From contig NZ_BCNM01000025.1 of NCBI RefSeq assembly GCF_001514495.1, forward strand, positions 38,117 through 102,116: a stretch of 64,000 bases of DNA. Reading direction: 5' to 3'. The notes under the pieces are model-generated. The model was not told where the DNA came from and searched no databases. It saw only the letters and a program-made list of their open reading frames with translations. Source of the DNA: Paenibacillus pabuli NBRC 13638. GTDB taxonomy: Bacteria; Bacillota; Bacilli; Paenibacillales; Paenibacillaceae. A program made the translations under genes and the position numbers. Of the stretch, positions 1 to 9,000 are shown one piece after another (position 1 is the stretch's first letter; each line of letters begins with the position of its first letter).

Positions 1-10
1 CTGCTTCTGG

Positions 11-304
11 TCAGGCATACTCACGCAGCACTTGAATCCCTTTGACGATATTATAAACAAAACTTAATGCATAAATGACAAAGAACAGGATTACATATCC
101 GATCGCGGAACCAAGACTGTGGGCGGTAACGAAGAAATAAAGCAACGGGATTGCAGCGAGAAAGGGGAATATATGCGACAACAAGGCCCGTTTGGCATGT
201 CCTTCAATGTAATTGTCCTTCGCCACAATCCAAATAATAATTGGAAACAGGAACGGGGCAAAGAAAATGCTGAAATAGGATAATGCGGATAACAGTTGTC
301 TCAT
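11..304 (-). CDS. small DUF4870/Tic20-like membrane protein
   Basis: A 97-residue, very hydrophobic protein with about three membrane segments: one near residues 8-27, one around 45-62 and one around 65-85. A short polar loop reading KDNYIEGHAKRALLSH sits between the first two. This layout (membrane segment, loop with a conserved His-Ala-Lys/Arg-Ala stretch, then a membrane hairpin) is that of the DUF4870/Tic20-like family of small bacterial membrane proteins of unknown function. I chose the ATG at 304 because AAGGAGAG lies 7 bases upstream; the reading frame continues 15 codons further up without a second site. The stop is at 11-13, so the gene is complete. The family call is by pattern only. 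Confidence 0.7.
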   Translation of the reverse strand: MRQLLSALSYFSIFFAPFLFPIIIWIVAKDNYIEGHAKRALLSHIFPFLAAIPLLYFFVTAHSLGSAIGYVILFFVIYALSFVYNIVKGIQVLREYA

Positions 305-514
305 AACGGCTCTCTCCTTCATATGAAACCTAAAGTGTATGTATCCCAAAAATTACCCACTACGTTAGATAATGAAAAGTTTACCCTCTTTCTTTATGTT
401 TCTCATCAATATGGCCTGCTAACAGCAATCATATTCTATATATGCATTGAGTATGAGAATAAATACGATCGGGTCATGTGAAAAGGTGCAATTATTAATT
501 TTTTTATAAAACTA

Positions 515-542
515 TTGAAAATTATAGAAATCAGAGTATAAT
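515..542 (+). promoter_or_regulatory. sigma-A promoter for tRNA-Arg
   Basis: TTGAAA at 515-520, 16-base spacer, TATAAT at 537-542, ending 33 bases before the tRNA. It lies in an AT-rich 270-base gap (305-575) that holds no gene. Confidence 0.7.
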
Positions 543-575
543 AGGAATCGCGCCGAATTTTTATTATACATATTT

Positions 576-634
<59 letters not shown>

Positions 635-649
<15 letters not shown>

Positions 650-890
650 TAAAGAAGAAGCTTCCCTCGGGAAGCTTTTTTGCGTACAGGGGATGAGAAC
701 CCCAATGGTTCGTCGGAGCATAAGCTTCGAAAGGAATACTTCGCAGTCTCGACTGTAAGGAGAGTATCCCTCCTGGGACGTAAAAAAGAAGCTTCCTTCG
801 GGAAGCTTTTTTGCGTACAAGGGATGAGAACCCCAAAGGTTCGTCGGAGCATAAGCTTCGATAGTAATACTTCGCAGTCTCGACTGCGCC
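635..890 (+). repeat. tandem 131-bp repeat carrying a tRNA 3'-end relic
   Basis: Two copies, the first from about 635 to 765 and the second from 766 to about 890. Each starts with ATCCCTCCTGGGACGTA, the last bases of the tRNA-Arg T-arm and acceptor. Then come a terminator hairpin and a roughly 70-base core holding GGGGATGAGAACCCC, GTTCGTCGGAGCATAAGC and CTTCGCAGTCTCGACTG; the core contains short inverted repeats. The same unit recurs on the other strand at 11566-11891. Open frames through the repeat look like antisense tRNA and are not genes. Confidence 0.9.
658..681 (+). terminator. terminator of tRNA-Arg
   Basis: AAGCTTCCC and GGGAAGCTT form the stem, followed by a T run. A near-copy lies at 789-812 in the second repeat unit. 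Confidence 0.85.
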
Positions 891-911
891 AAATAAGAGG
901 ATGATCTTTGC

Positions 912-954
912 AGACATCAAAAAGCTCCCGGAAGGGAGCCTTTGATGTCTTTTT
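912..954. terminator. bidirectional terminator between tRNA repeats and mcp
   Basis: On the plus strand AGACATCAAA pairs with TTTGATGTCT and is followed by TTTT. On the minus strand the inner stem GCTCCC/GGGAGC is followed by TTTTT, only about 20 bases after the mcp stop codon. The same element therefore can stop transcription from both sides. Confidence 0.8.
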
Positions 955-960
955 CTATAA

Positions 961-2979
961 TTACACTTTGAATTTACCAATGACTTCCTGAAGTTGTTGT
1001 GCCATTTGGCTCAAGCTGTCCGCAGATGCGGATACTTCTACCATGGATGCACTTTGTTGTTCGGTGGAAGCCGCTACATTTTGAGTGTTACCGGCGGATT
1101 GTTCTGCAATAACGGCAACACTCTCTGCCATCGTGACCATATTTTGCGCACTGGCGAATACCTGTTCCACAATGGAGGAGACATCAATGGATTCGGAGGC
1201 GACACGGTCGATGGACTGCACAATATCATTAAAGGCGTCCCCGGTTAAAGAAACCAGAGATATTCCTTCCTGTACTACGGCTGTTCCTTCGTTCATAGAT
1301 GTTACGGCATTCGCTGTCTCTTCCCGTACCTGATAGACCAGATTGCGAATCTTCTCAGCGGATACTGTGGATTGTTCAGCCAACTTACGGACTTCGTCCG
1401 CGACAACGGCAAATCCGCGCCCATGCTCCCCGGCCCGTGCTGCTTCAATCGCAGCGTTCAGAGCGAGCAGATTGGTCTGACTGGAAATTTCGGTAATCAG
1501 CCCGATGATGTTGCCGATCTCATCGGTTTTTTGTCCCAAGGCATGAACGACATTTGCCGTATGGTTAACTTTTTCGTAAATGACATTCATTTGTGTTACT
1601 GCATGATTAACAACTTCGGTACCTTCCTTGGCTTTTTCATTGGCGCTCGTTGTTAATTGGGTGACATGTTGAATCGATGTTGCGGCCTGATTCATCCCTT
1701 TGGAGATTTCCTCGGTCGACTGTGTAAAGGCAGCCGAGTTGTTCACCAATTTTTCGGAGCCGTCTGCGATATGTTGTACTGCCTCTGAGATGTAGTCAGC
1801 TGTAGCACGGGTTTGCTCGGCGCTTGCTGATAATTCTTCTGAGGTTGCAGCCACCTGTTCCGAGTTAAATCCGACTTGTGATACTAATTGTCTAAGATTG
1901 CCAGACATCTGATTGACCGCTAAAGATAGTTCACCCAGCTCATCTTTTGAGGTGATCTTTACTTCATTGGTCAAATCGCCTGCTGCAATATTATTGGTGG
2001 CGATCATCAATCTCTTCAGAGGAATGTCGATGGACCGGATGACCCAGAATGCAAGTATGGCTCCGCCAACGATAGAAATCCCAATAATAATCAACGTTGT
2101 GATTAATATTCCGCGGCTTGCCTCCGAGATTTCCTCCACATCGATGATACCGACAATTTTCCAGCCCGTAAGCTCATTCGTTTGATATACAGCGATCTTA
2201 TCGTTACCAGCGGATGAAAATTTGACATTGCCGGAAGGCTGAGCATTCATTTGTTTGATATAAGGCTCTGTGTCCTCCGTGCCGATCTCCATGCTTGGGT
2301 GAGTTATGTATTTATTATCTTTATCCAGAATGGAAACGGTCCCTGTTTCGCCAACCTTGATTTTATTTACCTGTTCAGCCAAATTAGTGAGACTCAAAAC
2401 GATACTTACTACACCGGAGTTGTCGGCTGTTGCCATGGAGGGCACTACGATGACTTTGCCATCCTGGCTAATGATAGGGTTGTTTACAAGTGCCTGGCCT
2501 TTCTTTTCCATCGCCATCGAGTACCATGCCCGTTCCCGTGGATCGAAGTCTTCAGCGAACGTTTGCTGTGGTGAATTCAAGAGTTTTCCTTCTGCTGTGG
2601 CAAATTGAACATGATCATATTCAGATTTTACAGCTTTAATGGGATCGAGAATTTGCCGGAGCTCAGGGCTTTCATCACCCGCGATCATACCCTTGGTAAC
2701 GGTTTGTGAAAGGTATTTAAGATCCTCTAAACTTGTATTGATTAATGTGTCGATTTGAGTATTTACGGTTTCTACAGACTGACGGGTATTTTTCATAAAT
2801 TGATCCGTAATATCATCTTTGGCGGTGAGGTAGGATAACCATCCCAGACCGGCGGTTGGCAGGACGAGAATAACTAGAAATGCAATACTTAGACGTGTTC
2901 TTATCGTAATGTTTTTCCCCACTCGAAGCTTGTCCAATTTGAATGGTTTCTTTATTTTTTTGGTTTCTGGCTTCTTCAT
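961..2979 (-). CDS. methyl-accepting chemotaxis protein
   Basis: A 672-residue chemoreceptor. After a basic cytoplasmic N-terminus come a membrane segment at about 30-50, an extracellular dCache-type sensor at about 55-285 and a second membrane segment at about 290-313. A HAMP linker at about 311-363 follows, and the cytoplasmic signalling domain runs to the end. The hairpin tip that binds CheA/CheW is plain in EISSQTNLLALNAAIEAARA followed by GEHGRGFAVVADEVRKLAEQS. It would sense a small extracellular ligand, whose identity cannot be read from the sequence. The start has AAGGA 8 bases upstream. No CheR-binding pentapeptide is seen at the C-terminus. A sigma-D-like promoter lies upstream. Confidence 0.95.
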   Translation of the reverse strand: MKKPETKKIKKPFKLDKLRVGKNITIRTRLSIAFLVILVLPTAGLGWLSYLTAKDDITDQFMKNTRQSVETVNTQIDTLINTSLEDLKYLSQTVTKGMIAGDESPELRQILDPIKAVKSEYDHVQFATAEGKLLNSPQQTFAEDFDPRERAWYSMAMEKKGQALVNNPIISQDGKVIVVPSMATADNSGVVSIVLSLTNLAEQVNKIKVGETGTVSILDKDNKYITHPSMEIGTEDTEPYIKQMNAQPSGNVKFSSAGNDKIAVYQTNELTGWKIVGIIDVEEISEASRGILITTLIIIGISIVGGAILAFWVIRSIDIPLKRLMIATNNIAAGDLTNEVKITSKDELGELSLAVNQMSGNLRQLVSQVGFNSEQVAATSEELSASAEQTRATADYISEAVQHIADGSEKLVNNSAAFTQSTEEISKGMNQAATSIQHVTQLTTSANEKAKEGTEVVNHAVTQMNVIYEKVNHTANVVHALGQKTDEIGNIIGLITEISSQTNLLALNAAIEAARAGEHGRGFAVVADEVRKLAEQSTVSAEKIRNLVYQVREETANAVTSMNEGTAVVQEGISLVSLTGDAFNDIVQSIDRVASESIDVSSIVEQVFASAQNMVTMAESVAVIAEQSAGNTQNVAASTEQQSASMVEVSASADSLSQMAQQLQEVIGKFKV

Positions 2980-3050
2980 TGCTCATATCCTTTCTTGACA
3001 ATACGTATTTGAGATATCATCGTCCAGCTTGTTAAACAGGACAGTTCTAT

Positions 3051-3078
3051 ATGTCGGCAAGATAACTTGATAAGTTTA
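3051..3078 (-). promoter_or_regulatory. sigma-D-like promoter of the chemoreceptor gene
   Basis: On the minus strand TAAA (3078-3075), a 16-base spacer and GCCGACAT (3058-3051), against the sigma-D consensus TAAA-N14-16-GCCGATAT. One mismatch. It ends about 70 bases before the mcp start, as expected for a motility-regulon gene. Confidence 0.6.
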
Positions 3079-3245
3079 GGTATTTAGTCATAAAATTCAT
3101 GAAAACGTTATAATTCGACAAAAGAAATAGTAATTTATTACATATATAATGATTATTTAAAATAATTATATTATTTTATAGTCTTAAAGACATGACTGTT
3201 TGTATGAGTAATACAAAAAGTTAGGCTCTTATACCTATTTTAAAA

Positions 3246-3273
3246 TTGACAGAATGTGTAATTGTGATATAGT
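3246..3273 (+). promoter_or_regulatory. sigma-A promoter of the triple-RidA gene
   Basis: TTGACA at 3246-3251, 16-base spacer, TATAGT at 3268-3273, ending 43 bases before the start codon. The 337-base gap between mcp and this gene (2980-3316) holds this promoter and the divergent sigma-D-like one, and nothing else that I can see. Confidence 0.7.
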
Positions 3274-3316
3274 TAGCGATATTATTTTATATGCATACAT
3301 AGAAAGGTTGTTGGAG

Positions 3317-4705
3317 ATGACAAGTAAACAGACAGGAAAAGCTGTAAGGCGCTTGACAGCAGCCGTGCTTGCGTTGCAGATCGGTTTTGGGGCAATAGGC
3401 GCTCCCGCCTTCGCTTCCAAAGTTACGCTGGTTTCGCCTCATGGTGTGGAAACTCTATCACCGGAAGGTGCCATTCAATCGACAGGTACATGGGATGTAG
3501 GAACACGTGCCGGAGATTATATCTATGTAGCAGGTATGCGTGGGATTGATCCAAGCACAAACCAACTAGTCAGTGATGAAGAGGGGCGAATTCGTCAGGC
3601 ATTTCTCAACATGAAGCTGATCGCTGAATCGGAAGGGGCAACTCTCCGGGATGCAACCCGTCTAGTTGTATATGTAACGGATATGTATCGGTACCGTCCG
3701 ATCGTCAATCAAATTCAGGAAGAATTATGGGGTTCCGGTCCTTATCCGCCTCGTACCATCGTTGAGGTGGATCGTCTGAACCAGGATGATATCGTCGAAG
3801 TGGAAGGTACGTTCTATGCACCAAAAGCGTCCAACTCAACCAAAACGGCAGCAAGCTCCACCGTATCGCCAAATGGTGTGAAAACTCTTTCGCCCAAAGG
3901 GGCTATCCAGTCGACAGGCACATGGAATCTGGCTACAAGAGCAGGGGATAATATTTTTGTAGCGGGGATGCGTGGAATTGATCCAAGCACGAATAAACTG
4001 GTAACCGATGAAGAAGGCCGTATTCGTCAGGCATTCCTGAATATGAAGCTGATTGCTGAATCGGAAGGAGCATCGCTTCAGGATGCGACACGTCTCATCG
4101 TGTATGTCACGGATATGTACCGTTATCGTCCAATCGTCAATCAAATTCAGGAAGAACTGTGGGGTTCCGGTCCTTACCCGCCATGTACCATCGTCGAAGT
4201 AGATCGTCTGAATCAGGATGACATTGTCGAAGTGGAAGGAACGTTTTATGCACCACAGATCACTTCCAAGAATGTTAATTCCAAAGGGAAATCAGCGGGT
4301 AACGTATCGCCAAACGGTGTAAAAACACTCTCCCCAGTGGGGGCTATTCAGTCCACAGGAACATGGAATCTGGGAACTCGAGCGGGCGACAACATTTATG
4401 TAGCAGGAATGCGCGGAATTGATCCGAGCACGAATAAATTGGTAACCGATGAAGAAGGCCGTATTCGCCAGGCATTCCTGAATATGAAGCTAATTGCTGA
4501 ATCTGAAGGGGCCAAACTGCGTGATACAACACGTCTCGTCGTTTATGTTACAGACATGTACCGCTATCGTCCCATCGTGAATCAAATCCAAAAAGAACTG
4601 TGGGGCTCGGGACCCTATCCACCTCGCAGCATTATCGAAGTGGATCGTTTGAACCAGGATGATATTGTCGAAGTGGAAGGTACATTTTACGCACCTGAAC
4701 AATAA
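3317..4705 (+). CDS. secreted protein of three tandem RidA (YjgF/YER057c/UK114) domains
   Basis: A 462-residue protein. Residues 1-34 form a Sec signal peptide: a basic start, a hydrophobic stretch LTAAVLALQIGFGAIGAPAF and a probable cut after AFA. Three near-identical RidA-like domains follow, at about 39-169, 183-313 and 330-460, joined by short Ser/Thr/Lys linkers. RidA proteins are usually single cytosolic trimer-forming subunits that hydrolyse reactive enamines and imines; three copies in one exported chain could fold as a built-in trimer (inference). The arginine that binds the substrate carboxylate in RidA is present in copies 1 and 3 (R146, R437, in PPR-T/S-I) but is cysteine in copy 2 (C290). 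Start: ATG at 3317 with AGAAAGG 9 bases upstream; the longer frame has no good site. Copies 2 and 3 share long identical DNA stretches, so the duplication looks recent. Confidence 0.85.
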   Translation: MTSKQTGKAVRRLTAAVLALQIGFGAIGAPAFASKVTLVSPHGVETLSPEGAIQSTGTWDVGTRAGDYIYVAGMRGIDPSTNQLVSDEEGRIRQAFLNMKLIAESEGATLRDATRLVVYVTDMYRYRPIVNQIQEELWGSGPYPPRTIVEVDRLNQDDIVEVEGTFYAPKASNSTKTAASSTVSPNGVKTLSPKGAIQSTGTWNLATRAGDNIFVAGMRGIDPSTNKLVTDEEGRIRQAFLNMKLIAESEGASLQDATRLIVYVTDMYRYRPIVNQIQEELWGSGPYPPCTIVEVDRLNQDDIVEVEGTFYAPQITSKNVNSKGKSAGNVSPNGVKTLSPVGAIQSTGTWNLGTRAGDNIYVAGMRGIDPSTNKLVTDEEGRIRQAFLNMKLIAESEGAKLRDTTRLVVYVTDMYRYRPIVNQIQKELWGSGPYPPRSIIEVDRLNQDDIVEVEGTFYAPEQ

Positions 4706-4719
4706 AGGTATAGACCCAA

Positions 4720-4748
4720 AGATCTCCATCCAATGGAGGTCTTTTTTT
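4720..4748 (+). terminator. terminator after the triple-RidA gene
   Basis: AGATCTCCAT pairs with ATGGAGGTCT, followed by a run of T. Confidence 0.8.
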
Positions 4749-4892
4749 AGTTGGGAAAAATGATCGGTTTCCAGAGGGAGAGAAATATTTATATAGGCAT
4801 ATCCTATCAACTAGATAGAATTTATATATTTAAATAATAAACTATCTTGTGCCACAATGAGAATATCAATGATGAAAGCGACGGTGGTATTC

Positions 4893-5678
4893 ATGCAATC
4901 CATTAATCAATGGCAAGCAGATGAGTATGACAACAAACTGGCATTTGTATCTGGTTACGGTAAAAACCTAATTTCGTGGCTTCAACCCCGGAAAGGGGAG
5001 TACATCTTGGATCTGGGATGCGGGACGGGGGATTTGACATACGAAATTTCTAGGTCACAGGCTGAGGTCGTTGGCATGGATTCATCAGCGGACATGATCT
5101 GTCGCGCGAGGGAGAAATTTCCCGATATCGAGTTCATAGAGGGGGACGGTCATCAGTTTGAGACAAGCAAGCGGTATGATGCTGTCTTTTCCAATGCAGC
5201 CCTGCACTGGATGCGAAGTCCGCATCTTGTTGTCGACAGCATATGGAATTCATTGAAGCCCGGTGGGCGTTTTGTAGCGGAGTTTGGGGGCAAAGGCAAT
5301 GTGCAGATTATTGTTGATGCGTTAGAAGAGGTATTTGAACGTCACACCGGGATTCGGGCTTCCGAGCGCAATCCTTGGTACTTCCCGACAATCGGGCAAT
5401 ATAGCCACCTTCTGGAGCAATGCGGATTTTTGGTACGACAGGCCTATCACTATGACCGTCCTACCAGACTAGTGGATGGTGAACAGGGTATTGAGGGCTG
5501 GTTAGCCCATTTTGGAGGAGACTATTTTGAAGGATTGGCTCAGGAGAAAATTCAGGAAATCTGTCGTGAAACCAGCAAAATTGCTCTTCCAAAACTCTGG
5601 AAAGAAGATGCGATCTATGCCGATTATAAGCGGCTGCGTATTGAAGCAGTAAAGCCGGGAATTGAAATAATCAAATGA
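4893..5678 (+). CDS. class I SAM-dependent methyltransferase
   Basis: A 261-residue enzyme of the trans-aconitate-methyltransferase/UbiE-like fold. SAM-binding motif I is DLGCGTG at residues 40-46. A post-motif acidic residue follows in VVGMDSSADMI, and NAALHWM is the motif IV region typical of Tam-like enzymes. The substrate is not predictable. I prefer the ATG at 4893 (GGTGG 5 bases upstream, and the product then starts at the usual place for the family). The frame is open from 4857, but no binding site precedes that earlier ATG. It stands alone, between its own terminator and that of the preceding gene. Confidence 0.8.
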   Translation: MQSINQWQADEYDNKLAFVSGYGKNLISWLQPRKGEYILDLGCGTGDLTYEISRSQAEVVGMDSSADMICRAREKFPDIEFIEGDGHQFETSKRYDAVFSNAALHWMRSPHLVVDSIWNSLKPGGRFVAEFGGKGNVQIIVDALEEVFERHTGIRASERNPWYFPTIGQYSHLLEQCGFLVRQAYHYDRPTRLVDGEQGIEGWLAHFGGDYFEGLAQEKIQEICRETSKIALPKLWKEDAIYADYKRLRIEAVKPGIEIIK

Positions 5679-5734
5679 AACACCTTTGTTAAATGAATGA
5701 TACCCTCTATTTTCAAAAAAAATGACTCACGCAT

Positions 5735-5776
5735 AGGCTGGGAAGCTCCTCGGGATAAGAGGAACCCGGCCTTTTT
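5735..5776 (+). terminator. terminator after the methyltransferase
   Basis: AGGCTGGG and CCCGGCCT form the outer stem and CTCCTC/GAGGA the inner one, then TTTTT. Confidence 0.7.
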
Positions 5777-6030
5777 GCCTATGCCTTTAAATAAAAATTG
5801 AACTATTTTAACGACAAATATATACAATTTCACATTTTTCTCTTACCAAAGAACCATATAAGTAATTTTTATATCATAATTGTAATTATTTAGAAGGGGA
5901 TTGTGATATTTTAGTAGAATAATTCACCAAGGGTCAATCATGTTGCAGATAGGATGGTGAAGAGGTTACAAGTGTTGCAGCGCTTGTCATAGCAGAGCCC
6001 GAATGGTGAGGTACTTTCATATTGAAGATG
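5777..6030. other. gene-free AT-rich leader of the protease gene
   Basis: No convincing open frame. A TAGAAT hexamer near 5915 and a TTGCAG near 5943 occur, but neither has a good partner at 16-18 bases. The protease promoter must lie here, but I cannot place it. Confidence 0.5.
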
Positions 6031-6043
6031 GAGGGGAATAGCC

Positions 6044-9000
6044 TTGAATAAACGTTTGATATCCATATTGTTAAGTGTTCTTATGATCTTCTCCATAATC
6101 ATGCCGGCGGCTGGAGCCGCTCCTGCAAATATTCAGCTAGATAATGTTCTAAGCAAGTCCGAGGCCACGCAATGGAGAGAAATTCTTGACCAGCGGGAAG
6201 AAAAGCTTGCCGCAGATCCTTTTATGGACAAGAGTCTGCAAGGTCTTGGAGGAGATGAAACCAGAGTTATCGTTGAACTCTCCAATAAACCGGTGGCTGT
6301 AGCACAAGGCGAATCTACCCTCGAAGGAAAATCGTTTACCTCCTCTATGGAAACAAATGCTGTGACTCAAATAGAGCAACAACAACAGTCATTTGTACAT
6401 AGCCTCACTCAGAAAAAAATCAAACATGAAGTATTGGAAAATTACGCATATGCCCTGAATGGTGTAGCTATTGAGCTCAAAGGAAACCAACTGGGACAAT
6501 TGCTTCGTATACCGGGTGTGGTTAGCGTTTATCCTGACCTTGAGATTAGCGTATCCCCGGAAACAGATGAAGTAAATCCGTATATGAAAGACACAGCGCC
6601 TTTTATCGGTGCCCCTGAAGTATGGGATCTGGGATACAAAGGGCAAGGCGTTAAAGTTGGCGTCATTGATACAGGGATTGACTATGAACATCCTAATCTG
6701 CAAGACGCTTATAAGGGTGGATGGGATTTTGTTGGAAATGACAATGATCCTTATGAAACAACACGTGAAGAATGGAAAGGTTCGGGTGAACCTGAATTTA
6801 ATGAAAAAGGAAGTGCTTATTACACCTCTCACGGTACTCATGTAGCCGGTACTATTGCTGCTCGTGAAGCTGGAGATTATGGCATTGTTGGGATTGCGCC
6901 TGAAGCCGATATTTATGCCTATCGTGTGCTTGGACCTTATGGAAGTGGGCAAACTTCATGGGTGCTGGGTGGAATTGACCGTTCCGTTGCCGATGGCATG
7001 GACGTAATCAATCTCTCGTTGGGTAACTCCGCAAATGATCCAAGTTATATCACTTCGGTTGCTCTAAATAATGCCATGCTCTCTGGCGTGACTGCAGTTG
7101 TGGCAAGTGGTAATGATGGCCCGAATCGTTATACATTAGGTTCTCCGGGAGCATCGGCTATGGCAATCACTGTAGGTAACTCCACAGGGCCTAGTCAGAT
7201 CATTACGGCTAATACGCATTTCTGGATTGGTGAGGAAGGTAAAGGTACACTTCCTGATGAGCAGCCTGTACCTGAGGCTGAACAATCACCTGAACTGGGG
7301 TCAGCACCGGGAAATGATAGTCCTGAAGTGCCTGAGCAGGGTGAGCCAGCAGCGACACCGGATGATAAAGATCCATCTGTAACTGCTCCTGAAAAGGGTG
7401 CCACAAAAGACGAAGCTTCCTCAGCCAGCGAAGCTGTGTTGTCTGGGTCAGAGCAAGGTGAGGTATCATCTGAAGCGTCTGCCGATGCTACAACTCCAGA
7501 TGCAGAGGGTGACGTATCCGAAGAGGATACTCAACCAGCCTCACCTTCTGCACCTGTCGAAACTTCTCCGGAAGTTGTACCTGTAGAAGAAGAGCCGGCA
7601 GCTGTTCCAACTGAAACAGAGCAAAACCCGCTGGCTGTTACAGAATCTGTCTATCGCCTTGATATCATGGGCTGGAGCCTTTCGGCAGACCCGGAAGCTG
7701 TTTTAACGAATTCATATGAACTTGTTTTTGCCGGACTTGGTAAACCAACTGATTTTGAAGGCAAGGATTTTACAGGTAAAGTAGCTTTGGTTCAGCGCGG
7801 TGAACTGGCATTCGTAGAGAAAGTAGCCAATGCCAAAGCAGCAGGCGCCGTAGCCGTTATTGTATATAACAATATTCCGGGACCAATCGGTGTGAGTTTG
7901 GGAGATAATTTTGAACTCATTCCCACGTTGAGCATGTCGAAAGAGGATGGGGAAGTCATCAAGGCTGAACTGGATGCGGGACAACCGGTTAAAGTGAGTT
8001 TTAATGACTTTGAACGTGATCAGACGGCTGGAGATGAAATGAGTACGACCAGTTCCCGTGGACCAGCCAAAGTGACCCTTGACATTAAACCTGATGTGGT
8101 TGCGCCGGGCGCCAGCATTTTGTCTACGATTCCTGCCTATGGCAAGGATGAGCCTGGAGCAGATTATTCACAAGCTTATGATCGCAAATCAGGTACAAGT
8201 ATGGCGACACCGCATGTTGCCGGACTGGTTGCGCTGCTGATTGAGAAGCACAGTGACTGGACACCTTTCGATATTAAAGTTGCACTCATGAACAATAGTA
8301 AAATACTCGACACGACAAAATACGATGTATTTGATCAGGGTGCAGGACGTATTCAGGCAGTAAACTCCATTGACCCGACCGCATTTGTGAAAGTATTGGA
8401 TGTAACGAAATACACAGAGAATGGGGCAGTTGTTGAGAAGCCTAACGTTACAGGGAGTGTCAATTTCGGCAATTTCCAGAGCACGGACGAAAAAACCGTC
8501 ACCAAAACGATTAAAGTGGAGTCGCTGAATGGCAGTGGTGGGGACTACACCGTAAATGTAAATCCAACACGCACCGTGCCTGGCGTTTCTGTAGCGGTGG
8601 ACAAAAGCTCTTTCACATTAAATGGTGAGGAAGAGTTGCAGGTTACCATCACTGTTCCAAAAGGTGTGACGGCAATAACAGAAGCACAGGGATATCTTCA
8701 ATTGTCTAATGGAACGGATACATTTACGGTTCCGTATGTTGCGCATTTCAATCTTACACTGGCAGGAGTTAAATACATTGAGACTGTAAAAGGTACAGAG
8801 AAGAATCCGTTCCATTATCCATTAAAGTCTGATGGTACGCTGGATACGCTCGATGTTGCCATGGAATTCTATAATCCAATGAATTTTGCTCTGATTGAGA
8901 TTTTTGATGGTCTTAACCCGGAAGGGGGATACTATCAAGATGGATACATCGGTTACATTTTTGGTAACAACTATAATTTCGCTGCCAATACACGATATAA

